A stretch of 64,000 nucleotides of DNA from Allium sativum (taxonomy: Eukaryota; Streptophyta; Magnoliopsida; Asparagales; Amaryllidaceae): contig JASFAX010000020.1 in assembly GCA_030737875.1 (NCBI GenBank), positions 33,556,688-33,620,687 of the forward strand, written 5' to 3'. This document shows, one piece after another, positions 1 to 9,693 of this stretch. Below the pieces are notes generated by a model, which saw only the letters and a list, made by a program, of their open reading frames with translations, had not been told where the DNA came from and made no database searches. A program made the translations under genes and the position numbers. Each line of letters starts with the position of its first letter. Position 1 is the stretch's first letter.

Positions 1-2499
1 CGAGGCAAAAAATTCAACCACCCAATTAAAAAGTAAAACAAAAATGTTTACCAAAGGTTTAAGAAGAGAACATCCTATGATAATCATCAAATCCTCAATG
101 CACAAATAATCTGGCTCCAGAAATTAATGTTGCAGGTAAAAGTGAAGAAGATGCAGTGGTAATTGTGCAAGGATATTTCCTAAATCCCCACAGCACATAT
201 GAGGCTCCCCTACCAAGGAAATCGAAGGACTCATATATGAAGCTTCGAAAAAACAAAGAGTTTGAATTGAAAAGTAGTAAACACCCCTTCACAAATGGGG
301 GGCAAATGTTACAACCAAAAATCAATAGTAAAGGGAGATGGCGGTGAAGGGGTATCTGATGACCGAAGGCTTGCAGAAGGCAAAATAGAAAGTGGGAGCT
401 AGATACCGTGAAGGACAAGAAAAAGAAGAAGTAATCCGAAAAACCGCATCATATGGAGCCTTTACTCTCCCTCAAGGGAAATGATCATAGAGCTCTATGG
501 GATATAACCAACAGGGTCTATCTGCCAGGGTTAATCCAACAAGACCCTTCTGATAGTATCAGCTCAACGAAAGACTCCGTGTGAGGAGCCACTAAACTTC
601 TAAAGCTCGATAAGCCAGAAGCAATAAACCAGATAAACAAAGCCCAAAGTAATATTCAATAATGACTAGCCCGAAAGCCGACACACCTGAAGATGGAAAC
701 ATCAAAGGCACTAAACTAGAAGAACATGAAGGCCGTCCAGAACCAACTTCCGGAGCACCTACTGCATATATACCGAAAGGACGAATTCACAAATAACAGG
801 AAAGACACTTGGAGCCATCCCTAGGGTGTCCAGGCTACCGCAAATGCCTTACCGAAAGGAAAACTAAGACCCAAGCAGATATACAGGCTACCCATACTAA
901 TTCACTTATTACCGAAACCCGTGGGGGCTTCGAACTGACAGCTATCAACATACAACATGAGAGAAAGCCTCACTAAGTATTCATGATAAATCCACATGCC
1001 TACATTGAAGAGTTTGTATCCAAGAGCCTATATTCAGAACCATTACCAACGGCTCAAATTTCATCCAAGGACCATGACTGACACTCGAAGAGTGGCAGAA
1101 AAGCAAGCGCCTGAAACTCAGGGAAAAAGCAACCGACAAGGCCCAAATAGCCCAACAATGGATGAGGCACCAAACCACTATAAATAAGACCCCAGAGGTC
1201 ACATTCAAGGTGGATATCTTTTTTGGCCTCCCAAACAATTGTACTTTTAAAATTAACATAGCAGAGATATCAAAGAGGGCATCTTCCTTATGACATTCAC
1301 GTACTCTCAGTGAAAATTGAATAAAAGGAATCTATTACAAGGAAGTTGCTCTGTAAGTGTGTCTTATCATTTTCTAATTATCACCATTGCAGCTATTTGT
1401 TTTCCTTTTTAGATTAAAACTAGATTTCCTCCTCAATACACTCTCAAATAGGAAAAACACGCTTCGTCCCCTAGGTCTAAACCCAATCTGATTACCCTTC
1501 GCAAACCCCTCTTTCTCCGATTCCACTTCCAGGCCCGTAACCCGTTTTAACCCATAAAACAGCCTACCATCCATTTCTCCTTTAGATCCGCCCTAGTTGA
1601 TATATCTCCGGTATTGACGAGAAATATCGTTAACATCAAATATCTACAAATCTTGTTTAAAACAAACATTAGTTCAAATATTTAGATTTTACACCATACT
1701 TTAAAACAAGATTAAGATTTGGTTTAAGAAATTTCCCCAACATTTTCCTCTATTCTGAAATTTTAATCTAAAATCTATTTATAAAATCGATATGTAATTG
1801 CAACCTTTTAAAATAGATCTTTATCTACCACGACGTCCATATATTATTTTCTATCCTGTGGTCCAGTGATACGGATATGTATCATTTAATTCCATCTTAT
1901 AGAAAAATGCGAATCCCAGCATGCATCATTTCAAACCGCATCCCAAATCGATTCGAATTTATTTTCAAATCCATGCAATTATTGGGTATGTATCATTTCA
2001 ACCCAGGGTGATTTTTCCTAAATCTAGGGGGAAATTGCAATGTGAGAGCAACATAAACATAACATATCATACATCGCATTCAAATCGTGTCACATAAGGG
2101 AATTGTGTGTGTCACATGTGCATTGTTACATAAAAAACATTTCTAGAGCAACTAACATTTCATTCAACAACTCATATCTTTAATTCAATTATTAATAAGT
2201 TAGTCTATGAGTGAGGGAAAAATCAACTTTCGGTGCTTGGAGACAAGTATGAAATCGACAATAAAGCTAAAGCGAACGCGATGTTTAACATGATGACTTC
2301 AAATCAATTTATATACACATACACATATGTATATACGTACATAAATAAAATTATACATGTTTTTCCCAAGAACGATGAGGCCCAACTCGACTATGTACTG
2401 TACCCAAAATTTCAATGGGTACCCAATCAAATTTCAATCGTATTATATTCGCACATAGTTCTTTTAAAATTTATTTATGAATGAATGTTAGTTAAGAAA
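1..2499. other. AT-rich region without a recognised gene; possible old LTR at about 480-1420
   Basis: Only short ORFs without recognisable domains are present. A plant-type TATA box (TATAAATA) lies at 1179-1186 and an AATAAA at 1320-1325, about 140 bp apart, as in the U3-R part of an LTR. A purine-rich stretch followed by TG lies at about 470-483. No second copy of this sequence occurs in the window, so the LTR reading is a guess. From 1420 to 2499 I see only AT-rich sequence. Confidence 0.3.
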
Positions 2500-3733
2500 A
2501 GTACCAAGGCTTTAACCAAGAACCAGCATATGCTCATCAGCTGAGTCACTGTAGTGACAACATCAGACACTGCAGCGGGCCAACTATTCGGCCCACCAAG
2601 ACGGCCTTTAAGGCATTTAGTAGAGCACTCGGAGTGCTTGTTGACAAGATCAATGGTTTTCGAATGAATTGATGGAAGGTAATGCCTCACGTTTGTCAAC
2701 CATCGAATGGAATTCGGTTATTAGTCGAGACTGATTTCGACAATGTCAGATGGTGGGGTTTGAGTCATCAATTTGGGAACCCGAGTTTGTGGTGGGGTAG
2801 GGGCTGATGGGAACACTTAGGCGCCCACAAACGATGAGTATCCACGACGTCTTGATGCCCTGCGAGCGATCCCTGAGGAATTCCGCAGAACTGAGACCGT
2901 AACATGCCAGGAGCGCCTTTGCCAGGTAGGGTTGCTTCCAGATGATCAGGCTGTAATTAAGCATGCGGTTGCAAGTAGTGTGCCGAAGGAGGGAGTGACA
3001 TAAGGAAAAGTAGCTCCCGACTGGAAGAGGAAAATGCCGACTGCTGGGGCCTAACCACAAAAGATTGCCAAAACCCAAGGAGATGTATGCAAGGGCGAGG
3101 CTAGCAGTCAAAAGAAGGTCACCAGAGGTAATGGGTTATCCAACGCTCCCGTCCCACCTCCGACAGGAGAGGGGGAATGAGTTTCAGATAGAACGCATTC
3201 TCCTACAACCCATTCAGGTACCGTCGCCTCGCTCGAGGATGAGGGCTAGTTTGATGGCCTTAATAGACTTGACCTGGAGTTGATTCCGTGGATGGGTACG
3301 ACTAACATGGAAGAGCTAACTCTTGCTCCGGAGGGGTTAGTTCCTTCGAGAGGACCACAATCTGGTCTGTTGAGAGAACACTTAGGGCATACACTCAAAA
3401 ACACTGCATAGCTTAGAGGTTCGTCTGAGTGTGTGACCTGACTAATTTTGACTAATTCCTTTTGGCAGGCGGTATGGCTAGACGACATCGAGGATGAGGT
3501 TATGGGCACTGAGATTGCCGATGCCCTAGGAGCACTTTCTTCGAGAGATTTAGAAGATGGACTAGTTTGTATGATACCCCACCCCTACCAGAACAATGTA
3601 GTGAACATCAAGGTAGGGATCGGTCTCAGTGATCTCCTCCTCCTCTAATTCGCGTGTTTGAGGGAGATTCTTGACTTAACTTAGATGGCACCCGACATTT
3701 GTGTTTGACAACACCCCCACAGACTACAACTTT
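2500..3733 (+). pseudogene. Tat-B antisense gene (aORF), left part, degraded
   Basis: This stretch flanks the Tekay-O insertion. Joining 3733 to the sequence after 28965 restores an open frame (ending TTT / LAPVQ) that continues into the 28961 segment, so both sides belonged to one plus-strand coding region. A splice-acceptor-like TTAACTTAG precedes ATGGCACCC at about 3685. Upstream segments near 2830-2990 and 3448-3648 are open but interrupted by stops. I do not see the conserved Transposase_28-like domain here, so either the N-terminus is lost or it lies outside the window. Assignment to the aORF rests mainly on position relative to the Tat-B pol genes on minus (32405 onward). Confidence 0.5.
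3729..3733. repeat. Target-site duplication of Tekay-O, left copy
   Basis: The sequence acttt directly precedes the left LTR. The right copy at 28961-28965 is ccttt, so four of five bases agree. The mismatch is what age would produce. Confidence 0.6.
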
Positions 3734-4985
3734 TGTAACACCCCACGTCCACTAATGTCACTCACAAGGGGAATGCATTAACTTCCATTGAGCGTATTTA
3801 GTGTATAGAACAGAATATAACAACACAGATATAAATAATGGTACTTGAAAATTTTAAAACAAATTTTATTGCAGTGGAGAAATAGTTTGATTACAACAAT
3901 TTCATAAACCAAGTACACTTAATATCCATCTTGATAAATTGTTTCAGAATACATAAAATAAAAATCATAAACCCCAACACAAGTAGCCATAAAAGAGATG
4001 AGCTGAACTTTACTTTTAGCAATCCAAGCACTTCCAAACGAGAGAGAAAGAGATCCGAGATCAAGCTTCATTATTACTAGTACCACCCTGAGAACCTGGG
4101 GGGGGGGGGGGGAGGAAGAAAAGAGGCGAGAACAAGGGGTCATACATAAAGTCTGGTGAGTATAATAACTTTAACAATATAGTTATTAAAGTAACTAGGA
4201 TAAGGCATAAAATGGTAAGATAAGATATGACCATGAAACAAGTGGGCATGGTAAAGCAAATAAGTGGAATATTCTGGCGTTAATCTCGTTCCTAATCACT
4301 ATAGGATAATTACTATACTGCACCACCACTAGTCACCCTAAAAGTTGATCCTGCCTACAGAACTTAATAAAGATAATGGTAATTTCGTGTACCCCTAGTT
4401 GCCTTCATAGGTGTCGTCTTCCCCTATCTCCACTAGTTGTACCCACTACCCCCATTTAATCGGCTCCCTAACTCGTAGATACCCCTGCTAGTCCCACAGT
4501 GGGGTGTATCACTCCCCAAAGTAGCAAAGCGATACCACCAAAAATGCAAAACCTATATTTACACGATGCAACAACATCTTACCTACCAGCCCGAGCCTAC
4601 ACACGCACATGATCCGGTTGGACTTGCGTTGCCACCGCTAACCCGTTTTGACCTCTTACAATCAAATCAAGTAAGCGTGTCCTGTCCTCGACTTGGTCGA
4701 GCTCACAAAGATACTTAATGGGTTATTGGTTTGAAAAGGTCCCCCATGCTTGACACAAGCCTTCCACCTATGCTTGGTCCCCACTAAGGCTTCCCCACTT
4801 AACCCCATTCTTATTCATGTCTTCTTACTAGTTTCAATCTTGGTTAAGTGCATCTAATCTTATTTCACATGCCACCCAAGGCACCCACTTAATTTCACAT
4901 GCCACCCAAGGCGCACACTTAACCCCCCATGTCCCACCACATGTTTATCTGGTTAAGTGTTACTTAATTCATTAGAACCGTAACC

Positions 4986-5197
4986 TTGTAAAGACTTCCC
5001 ACATTAGGCTGACATTTACGGTTGCTGGATATGCCGGGCTGGTCCAGGCAGTCTTATACCGCAAACGAGCCTAACCCCGTGTCTTTACAATTGTTATGCA
5101 TTTAATTCGTACCTTTGACCTCTCACATTAGACTGGCATTTTTGGCTGCTGGATTTGCCGAGCAGGTCCGAGAAATCTTACACCACAAAAGAGTCTA
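4986..5197. repeat. Two tandem stem-loop modules in the Tekay-O LTR
   Basis: Module 1 has an outer stem of ten perfect pairs, TTGTAAAGAC (4986-4995) with GTCTTTACAA (5081-5090). Its inner stem pairs 5005-5022 (TAGGCT...GGT) with 5058-5073 (ACCGCAAACGAGCCTA). Module 2 pairs 5129-5145 (TAGACT...TTTTTGG) with 5183-5197 (CCACAAAAGAGTCTA). Both loops carry the same GCTGGAT...GGTCC sequence, so the modules are a diverged duplication. Confidence 0.7.
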
Positions 5198-5645
5198 ACC
5201 TCGTGTCTTAGGCGGTTAATTATTACACATCTTTATTTAACCCCAAATTGGATTAATACCCCTCTCCAAATTTGTCAATAAATTCCAAATTTATTTATTT
5301 CCACAATTGCCTCTTAAAATTATGTCCATAAATACCAATTAATGTCTCAAATTAATTATATGCCTTTTAAGGCCATTTTATGCCAATTCACAATTTATGT
5401 ATATTCAATATTATCCCATCATCCCTACGTTATTCGTACGTTTTCATATGACATATGTGAAACTCGCAAATAGTCTAACTTATAAAAAGAAAAACAACAT
5501 CACATAACACATAAAATAGATCTAAGGATCATGACATAAGATTACATAGCCAATAACTTGGATACGAATTTCATTCAAACTAGCATATGATACAAAACTA
5601 GCATAGGTAATGGGCATAAACTTGCATAACTTATGTACTGCTATA

Positions 5646-5825
5646 GATGCAAACATAAAGGTGTGAACTTGCTTATGGATCTAAACATAAAGATGTAAAC
5701 ATGCATACAGATCTAAACATAAAGATGTAAACTTGCATATAGATCTAAACACAAAGATGTAAACTTGCATATGGGTCTAAACATAAAGATGTAAACTTGC
5801 ATATGGATCTAAACATAAAAGTTAA
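5646..5825. repeat. 32-bp tandem repeat in the Tekay-O LTR, six copies
   Basis: The unit begins GATCTAAACATAAAGATG and recurs with a 32-bp period at 5646, 5678, 5710, 5742, 5774 and 5806. The right LTR has five copies from 27879. Confidence 0.9.
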
Positions 5826-6826
5826 TGTCACATAAATTAGCATATGCATATACATGTCTCACATATATTTTAACAACCCAAACTTGCATAAGATTCATAC
5901 ATGAATATATGATCCAATCATCACAAACTTGCATAAGATATATGATTCAACTTGCATAAGATTCACATAAGAACTAACATATGATCCAACTTGCATAAGA
6001 CTAACATATGATTCAACACCACAAACATAGATATAACTTACATCATATGACTCAAAATCATATTCTCATAATCCCAATTATATCTTATCATAATTAAATT
6101 AATTAATCATTTTGTGAAAGCTATCATACTCACAATTAAAAAGAATAGTCTTGTCTTTCTGAGATCTGTATTCTGAAACTGAATTGCTCGCATTTGATGT
6201 AGACTAATCGTTATTTTGATTCGATTTGATTTTGATTCAGGATTCTATCTTGCTTTAGGGTTGAAAGTGTATGGAGGCTACTCTATGTCCTCCATTGATG
6301 GCAAGGCGGCTCTTGTTATGAATTAATGTGATTAGGGTTAGGGGTTTAGGTGTGTTTTTATAGAAGTTTAATTCAATAAGAGTCGTCCGATTAACCTAGG
6401 GATAAGCAGAACCATCAGGACCACTCAGATGCCACATCTGGCCTTAGGGCGAATCGGGCCACGGGTTAGCAGCCAAACACCCTGGATCGACCCCTAGTCG
6501 GCCCAGCGGTGCTTGGGTCGACTCCAAAAATGGTGCGGTTCGGCTATTCTCCCTCCCGATTCGCTGTTTTGAACTTTTCTTTGAATATTTTTTTATATGT
6601 ATCTATATATATATATTTATATATATATTTCTCTCATATGCATACAAACTTCAAGGCATAATAACTTCTTCATAAGTTATCCGTTTTATGCAAATCAAAT
6701 GTCTATCTTGACCCAAAACTTTGAGACAAACATAATAGCGCAACCCATTTCAGATAATTCTTCTTCTTAAAATTAAGTATACTTTAATTTGTGAATTTTA
6801 ATGTTATAAAATTACGGGGTGTTACA

Positions 6827-7428
6827 TTCTCCCATACTTAAAGTATTTCATCCCCGAAATCTCTAAGTTAAGAAGAATGTACCCTACCAACCAATCATCC
6901 ATCTACTCAACCATCATCCAAAGCATCCATTGTACATAAATAAATTTCTAATGCTATATGAAATTATGCAAAAATGTGTGTATATGTTCCTTATCTAATG
7001 CAAAGATCAGGCGGTTCTCTGATTCAGTTGACCTCCTTAATGCAAATCATGATAGTTCCATGCGTCCATTGTGTACGTGAAAGAATGCTGTCGATACATA
7101 TTATTTCTACATGTGTGAACAACCATTCATCAAAATGCAGCATTCATATGATAACACAACCATTATACATCCATTAATTTAGATACGCACACGCATTTAT
7201 ATGCAACATAAAGGTGATTGAGCCGATCTAGTGCCTAATGTGTATGTACATGCATCCACGAGCAACCACTAGCAAGCACTTGCATCCATTTGCACCACCA
7301 AACATAACATGTCTCAAACACATGTTTGCAACCATAGGGTTCTTCCTAACTAAAGCTTGAAGATGTTATCGCAAAGATAATACTAAAAGCTAGGACAAGT
7401 GTCAACAAAGCGGTAGAAAAAGGTGAAA
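6827..7428 (-). other. Tekay-O polypurine tract and 3' untranslated region
   Basis: Read on minus, the bases next to the 3' LTR are ATGGGAGAA (6827-6835), a short polypurine tract priming plus-strand DNA synthesis. The rest, up to the pol stop at 7429-7431, is AT-rich and I see no gene in it. Confidence 0.65.
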
Positions 7429-8678
7429 TTAAAACATACCCTCAAAAAGGAAAGGGTACAGGGTACGCATTTTTTCTTCTATCTCCCAAGTCACATCTCT
7501 TTGATCATCTCCTCATTGCACTTTGACCAACTTGACCTCTTTGTTGCGAATCTTTTTGACCTCCGATCCGAGAATGCGTGTAGGAGCTCGTCTGATCGTG
7601 GCATTGCGCTCTACATCAACTTATTCAAGCGTGCTCGGCTCTACCATTTCGGCCGTATCGTGTAAATGCTTAAGCAAATGCGAATCGTGATACACGTCAT
7701 GAACTCTGCTGAGCTTCTCTAGCAACTTTACTCTATACGCCATTTGTCCAATCCTCTCCGTAATTGGAATGGTTCCTACGAACATCAGTGCCAACTTCCC
7801 TACTAATCAAAAACAAACTACGTTTCTTAACGGTGACACCTTAACAAAAACCATGTCCCCAATATTGAATTCAAGATCGGTTCATCTCCTATCAACATAT
7901 GACTTCTACCAGTCCTGCACCGTCTTCATTCACCGTCGAATCAGGTCTATCTTCTCCGAAGTCCCCATAATCATGTCGGGTCCAAGCAAAACCTTATCAG
8001 TGGATTCCCACCAACATGTAGGTAATCGGCACAGTCGTCCATAAAGAGCCTCAAAATGTGCCATGCCAATGCTAGCCTGAAAACTATTATTATAGGCGAA
8101 CTCCACTAGTGGAAGGTGTTCTACCCATGTTCCTCCAAAGTCTATGATGCATAGTCTCAGAAGGTCTTCTAGAACCCGATTTACTCTTTTGGTCTGGCCG
8201 TCCGTCTGAGGGTGATAAGCGTTACTTAAGCATAATGGCCTTCCAAACGCCTATTGCAAGCTTCTCCAAAATTCACTTGTGAAAATGGGATATCTATCGC
8301 TCCTAATGCTAGACGGTATGTCGTGAAAACGAACTATCTCTCGAAGGTAAACAGATGCTAATCACGCGGGGTCCTTCTACTTTTAATGGGAATAAAATGG
8401 GCACTTTTGGTAAGTCTGTCTTCAGTCACCTAAATCCCCGTATTACCCTTCCTTGATCTTGGTAACCCATCTACAAAATCCATGGAATCGCTTTCCCATT
8501 TCCAAAGCAGAATCTCTAATGGATGGAGCAAACCTCCAGGCTTCTTTTGCTCCGCCTTGACTTGTTGGCACTCTAAGCATCTAACAACGAACTCAGTCAC
8601 GTCCTTCTTCGTTCCAGCCCAATAGAAAACTCAGTTCATATCCGTATACATCTTATCACCACTGGGATGTATTGTCAT
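7429..8678 (-). pseudogene. pol: Tekay-O pol, 3' part: integrase and chromodomain-like tail
   Basis: The minus-strand translation from 8678 downward shows HPSGDKMY, then CLECQQVKAEQKKPGGLLHP, the C-x2-C half of the integrase zinc finger and the segment after it. At the end (about 7700-7432) lies IRRAPTRILG followed by VKVQWGDDQRDVTWEIEE, matching the GPY/chromodomain region of Tekay elements. The stop is TAA at 7431-7429. Several stops and frame changes lie between about 7700 and 8400. The 5' part of the same gene is at 22665-24780, beyond the inserted Tat-A. Confidence 0.85.
8674..8678. repeat. Target-site duplication of Tat-A, left copy (gtcat)
   Basis: The sequence gtcat directly precedes the left LTR and is repeated exactly at 22660-22664 after the right LTR. 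A perfect 5-bp duplication proves both LTRs came from one insertion. Confidence 0.97.
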
Positions 8679-9181
8679 TGTTAGCCTACTTTGTGAACTA
8701 GGCAACACAAAGTCAAGAAACCAACCATTGAAGAGTATTTTAAGTTATAAGACTTCGGTTCGGATCGGAAGAAAACACCACAATTCAGATTGATAGCAGC
8801 ATATTGGTTCGGATCGGATAGAGTTCTCTGTTCGGATCAGATGGCTCTTACTGGGTAAATTGGCAAAGCATATCTGATCGGATCGGAAGGCCAATAAATC
8901 TCAAATGGATCGGAAAGCCTTTTGCTTGCCACGACGCTGCAGCGGAGCGGAGTATGATTAGTGAAGGAGAGACGTCCAAGCCACTCCGGTTTGGATCGGG
9001 TATTCCGATCCGACCCCCAACCTGCACGCTTCCGACCCGCACCCATGATACAGGTTAATCTCCTATAAAATAGCCTGGAGAACCGGACCGGCTATGACTG
9101 ATTCCTACCCCTAACGTCCATCTCATTGATGTGTTGTCAGCTTGATAGTTCATCCGAACCCGAAGAGAGTGCGATGGATGA

Positions 9182-9231
9182 CACGTGTTCCGACCCGGAT
9201 TGAATCTCAGGCAAATTCACACCTATAAATA
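9182..9231 (+). promoter_or_regulatory. Tat-A LTR core promoter: G-box and TATA box
   Basis: GACACGTGTTC holds the palindromic G-box CACGTG, the bHLH/bZIP (ABRE-type) core, and CTATAAATACC is a canonical plant TATA box. The spacing suits a promoter driving genomic RNA. The same arrangement recurs at 22291-22340 in the right LTR. Promoter use is inferred. Confidence 0.7.
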
Positions 9232-9430
9232 CCCCATCTAGAGACAAAGAGAAGGATCTTTTTTCAGCACTTTTGAGAATCCAAGTACCTCCATCATCCG
9301 AACTCCTTTACTCCCGGAGAATCCAAATCATCTTTCATTTCTTGTTTTAATCATTTGAGTGAACAAAAGTGAGTTGTGAGTGAATCTTACATTGCATTTG
9401 TAACTGAATTAGTGAATATAGTGATAACTA

Positions 9431-9462
9431 AGTGGACGTAGGCATTTCTTCGCCGAACCACT
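9431..9462 (+). promoter_or_regulatory. R-U5 hairpin motif of the Tat-A LTR
   Basis: AGTGGACGTAGGC pairs with GCCGAACCACT, followed by ATAAATCTTGTGTG. Diverged versions occur in the LTRs of Tat-B, Tat-C and Tat-D, in the right LTR of Tat-A (22540-22571), and once outside an LTR, after pol (15847-15879). Confidence 0.65.
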
Positions 9463-9553
9463 ATAAATCTTGTGTGTTCATTTTTATTTCTGTTTTATTT
9501 TATCTTGTTTCTAATCAATTTGGGTGTTAGAACCACATTTGGGTCTAACATTT

Positions 9554-9571
9554 TGGTGCTTTCACTGAGAA
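9554..9571 (+). other. Tat-A primer-binding site
   Basis: Three bases after the LTR comes TGGTGCTTTCACTGAGA, beginning with the TGG that pairs with a tRNA 3' CCA end. Tat-B has the same sequence with one change (TGGTGCTTTCATTGAGA) on minus at about 38373-38357. I cannot name the tRNA without a search. Confidence 0.8.
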
Positions 9572-9693
9572 ACCTCATCTAAATTCTTTATTTTCCGGGA
9601 TCTCTTTCTACTTTTTGGACCGTTGAGTTCAAAGAAGCGAATCCTTAAGTTTCTCCGCTTTCTTACGTTCGTTGAAGTAATTGTCAAAGACTC

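Larger units (their letters stand above)
3734..6826 (-). repeat. Tekay-O 3' LTR (left copy)
   Basis: It starts with TGTAACACCCC and ends with GGGGTGTTACA, an 11-bp terminal inverted repeat. The copy at 25958-28960 matches over its whole length, with scattered substitutions and indels. It holds a 15-G run (4098-4112), two stem-loop modules near 4986-5197, a 32-bp tandem array from 5646, and an AT microsatellite near 6600-6630. It is 3093 bp against 3003 bp in the right copy; part of the difference is one extra 32-bp unit. Confidence 0.92.
8679..9550 (+). repeat. Tat-A 5' LTR
   Basis: It starts TGTTAGCC and ends TCTAACA. The U3 part (about 8755-9015) carries repeated TTCGGATCGGA-type motifs. 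A CACGTG G-box (9182-9187) lies 36 bp upstream of a TATA box at 9224-9231; a second TATA-like site is at 9064-9071. A hairpin AGTGGACGTAGGC...GCCGAACCACT (9431-9462) lies in the R-U5 part. The copy at 21788-22659 is the same length. Confidence 0.97.

Noticed and set aside
95..418. Minus ORF of 107 codons near the left end, possible host gene
   Set aside because: No recognisable domain, composition typical of chance AT-rich ORFs, and an overlapping ORF on the other strand is no better.
6600..6630. AT dinucleotide run as a promoter
   Set aside because: It is a simple-sequence microsatellite in the LTR, much shorter in the other LTR copy.
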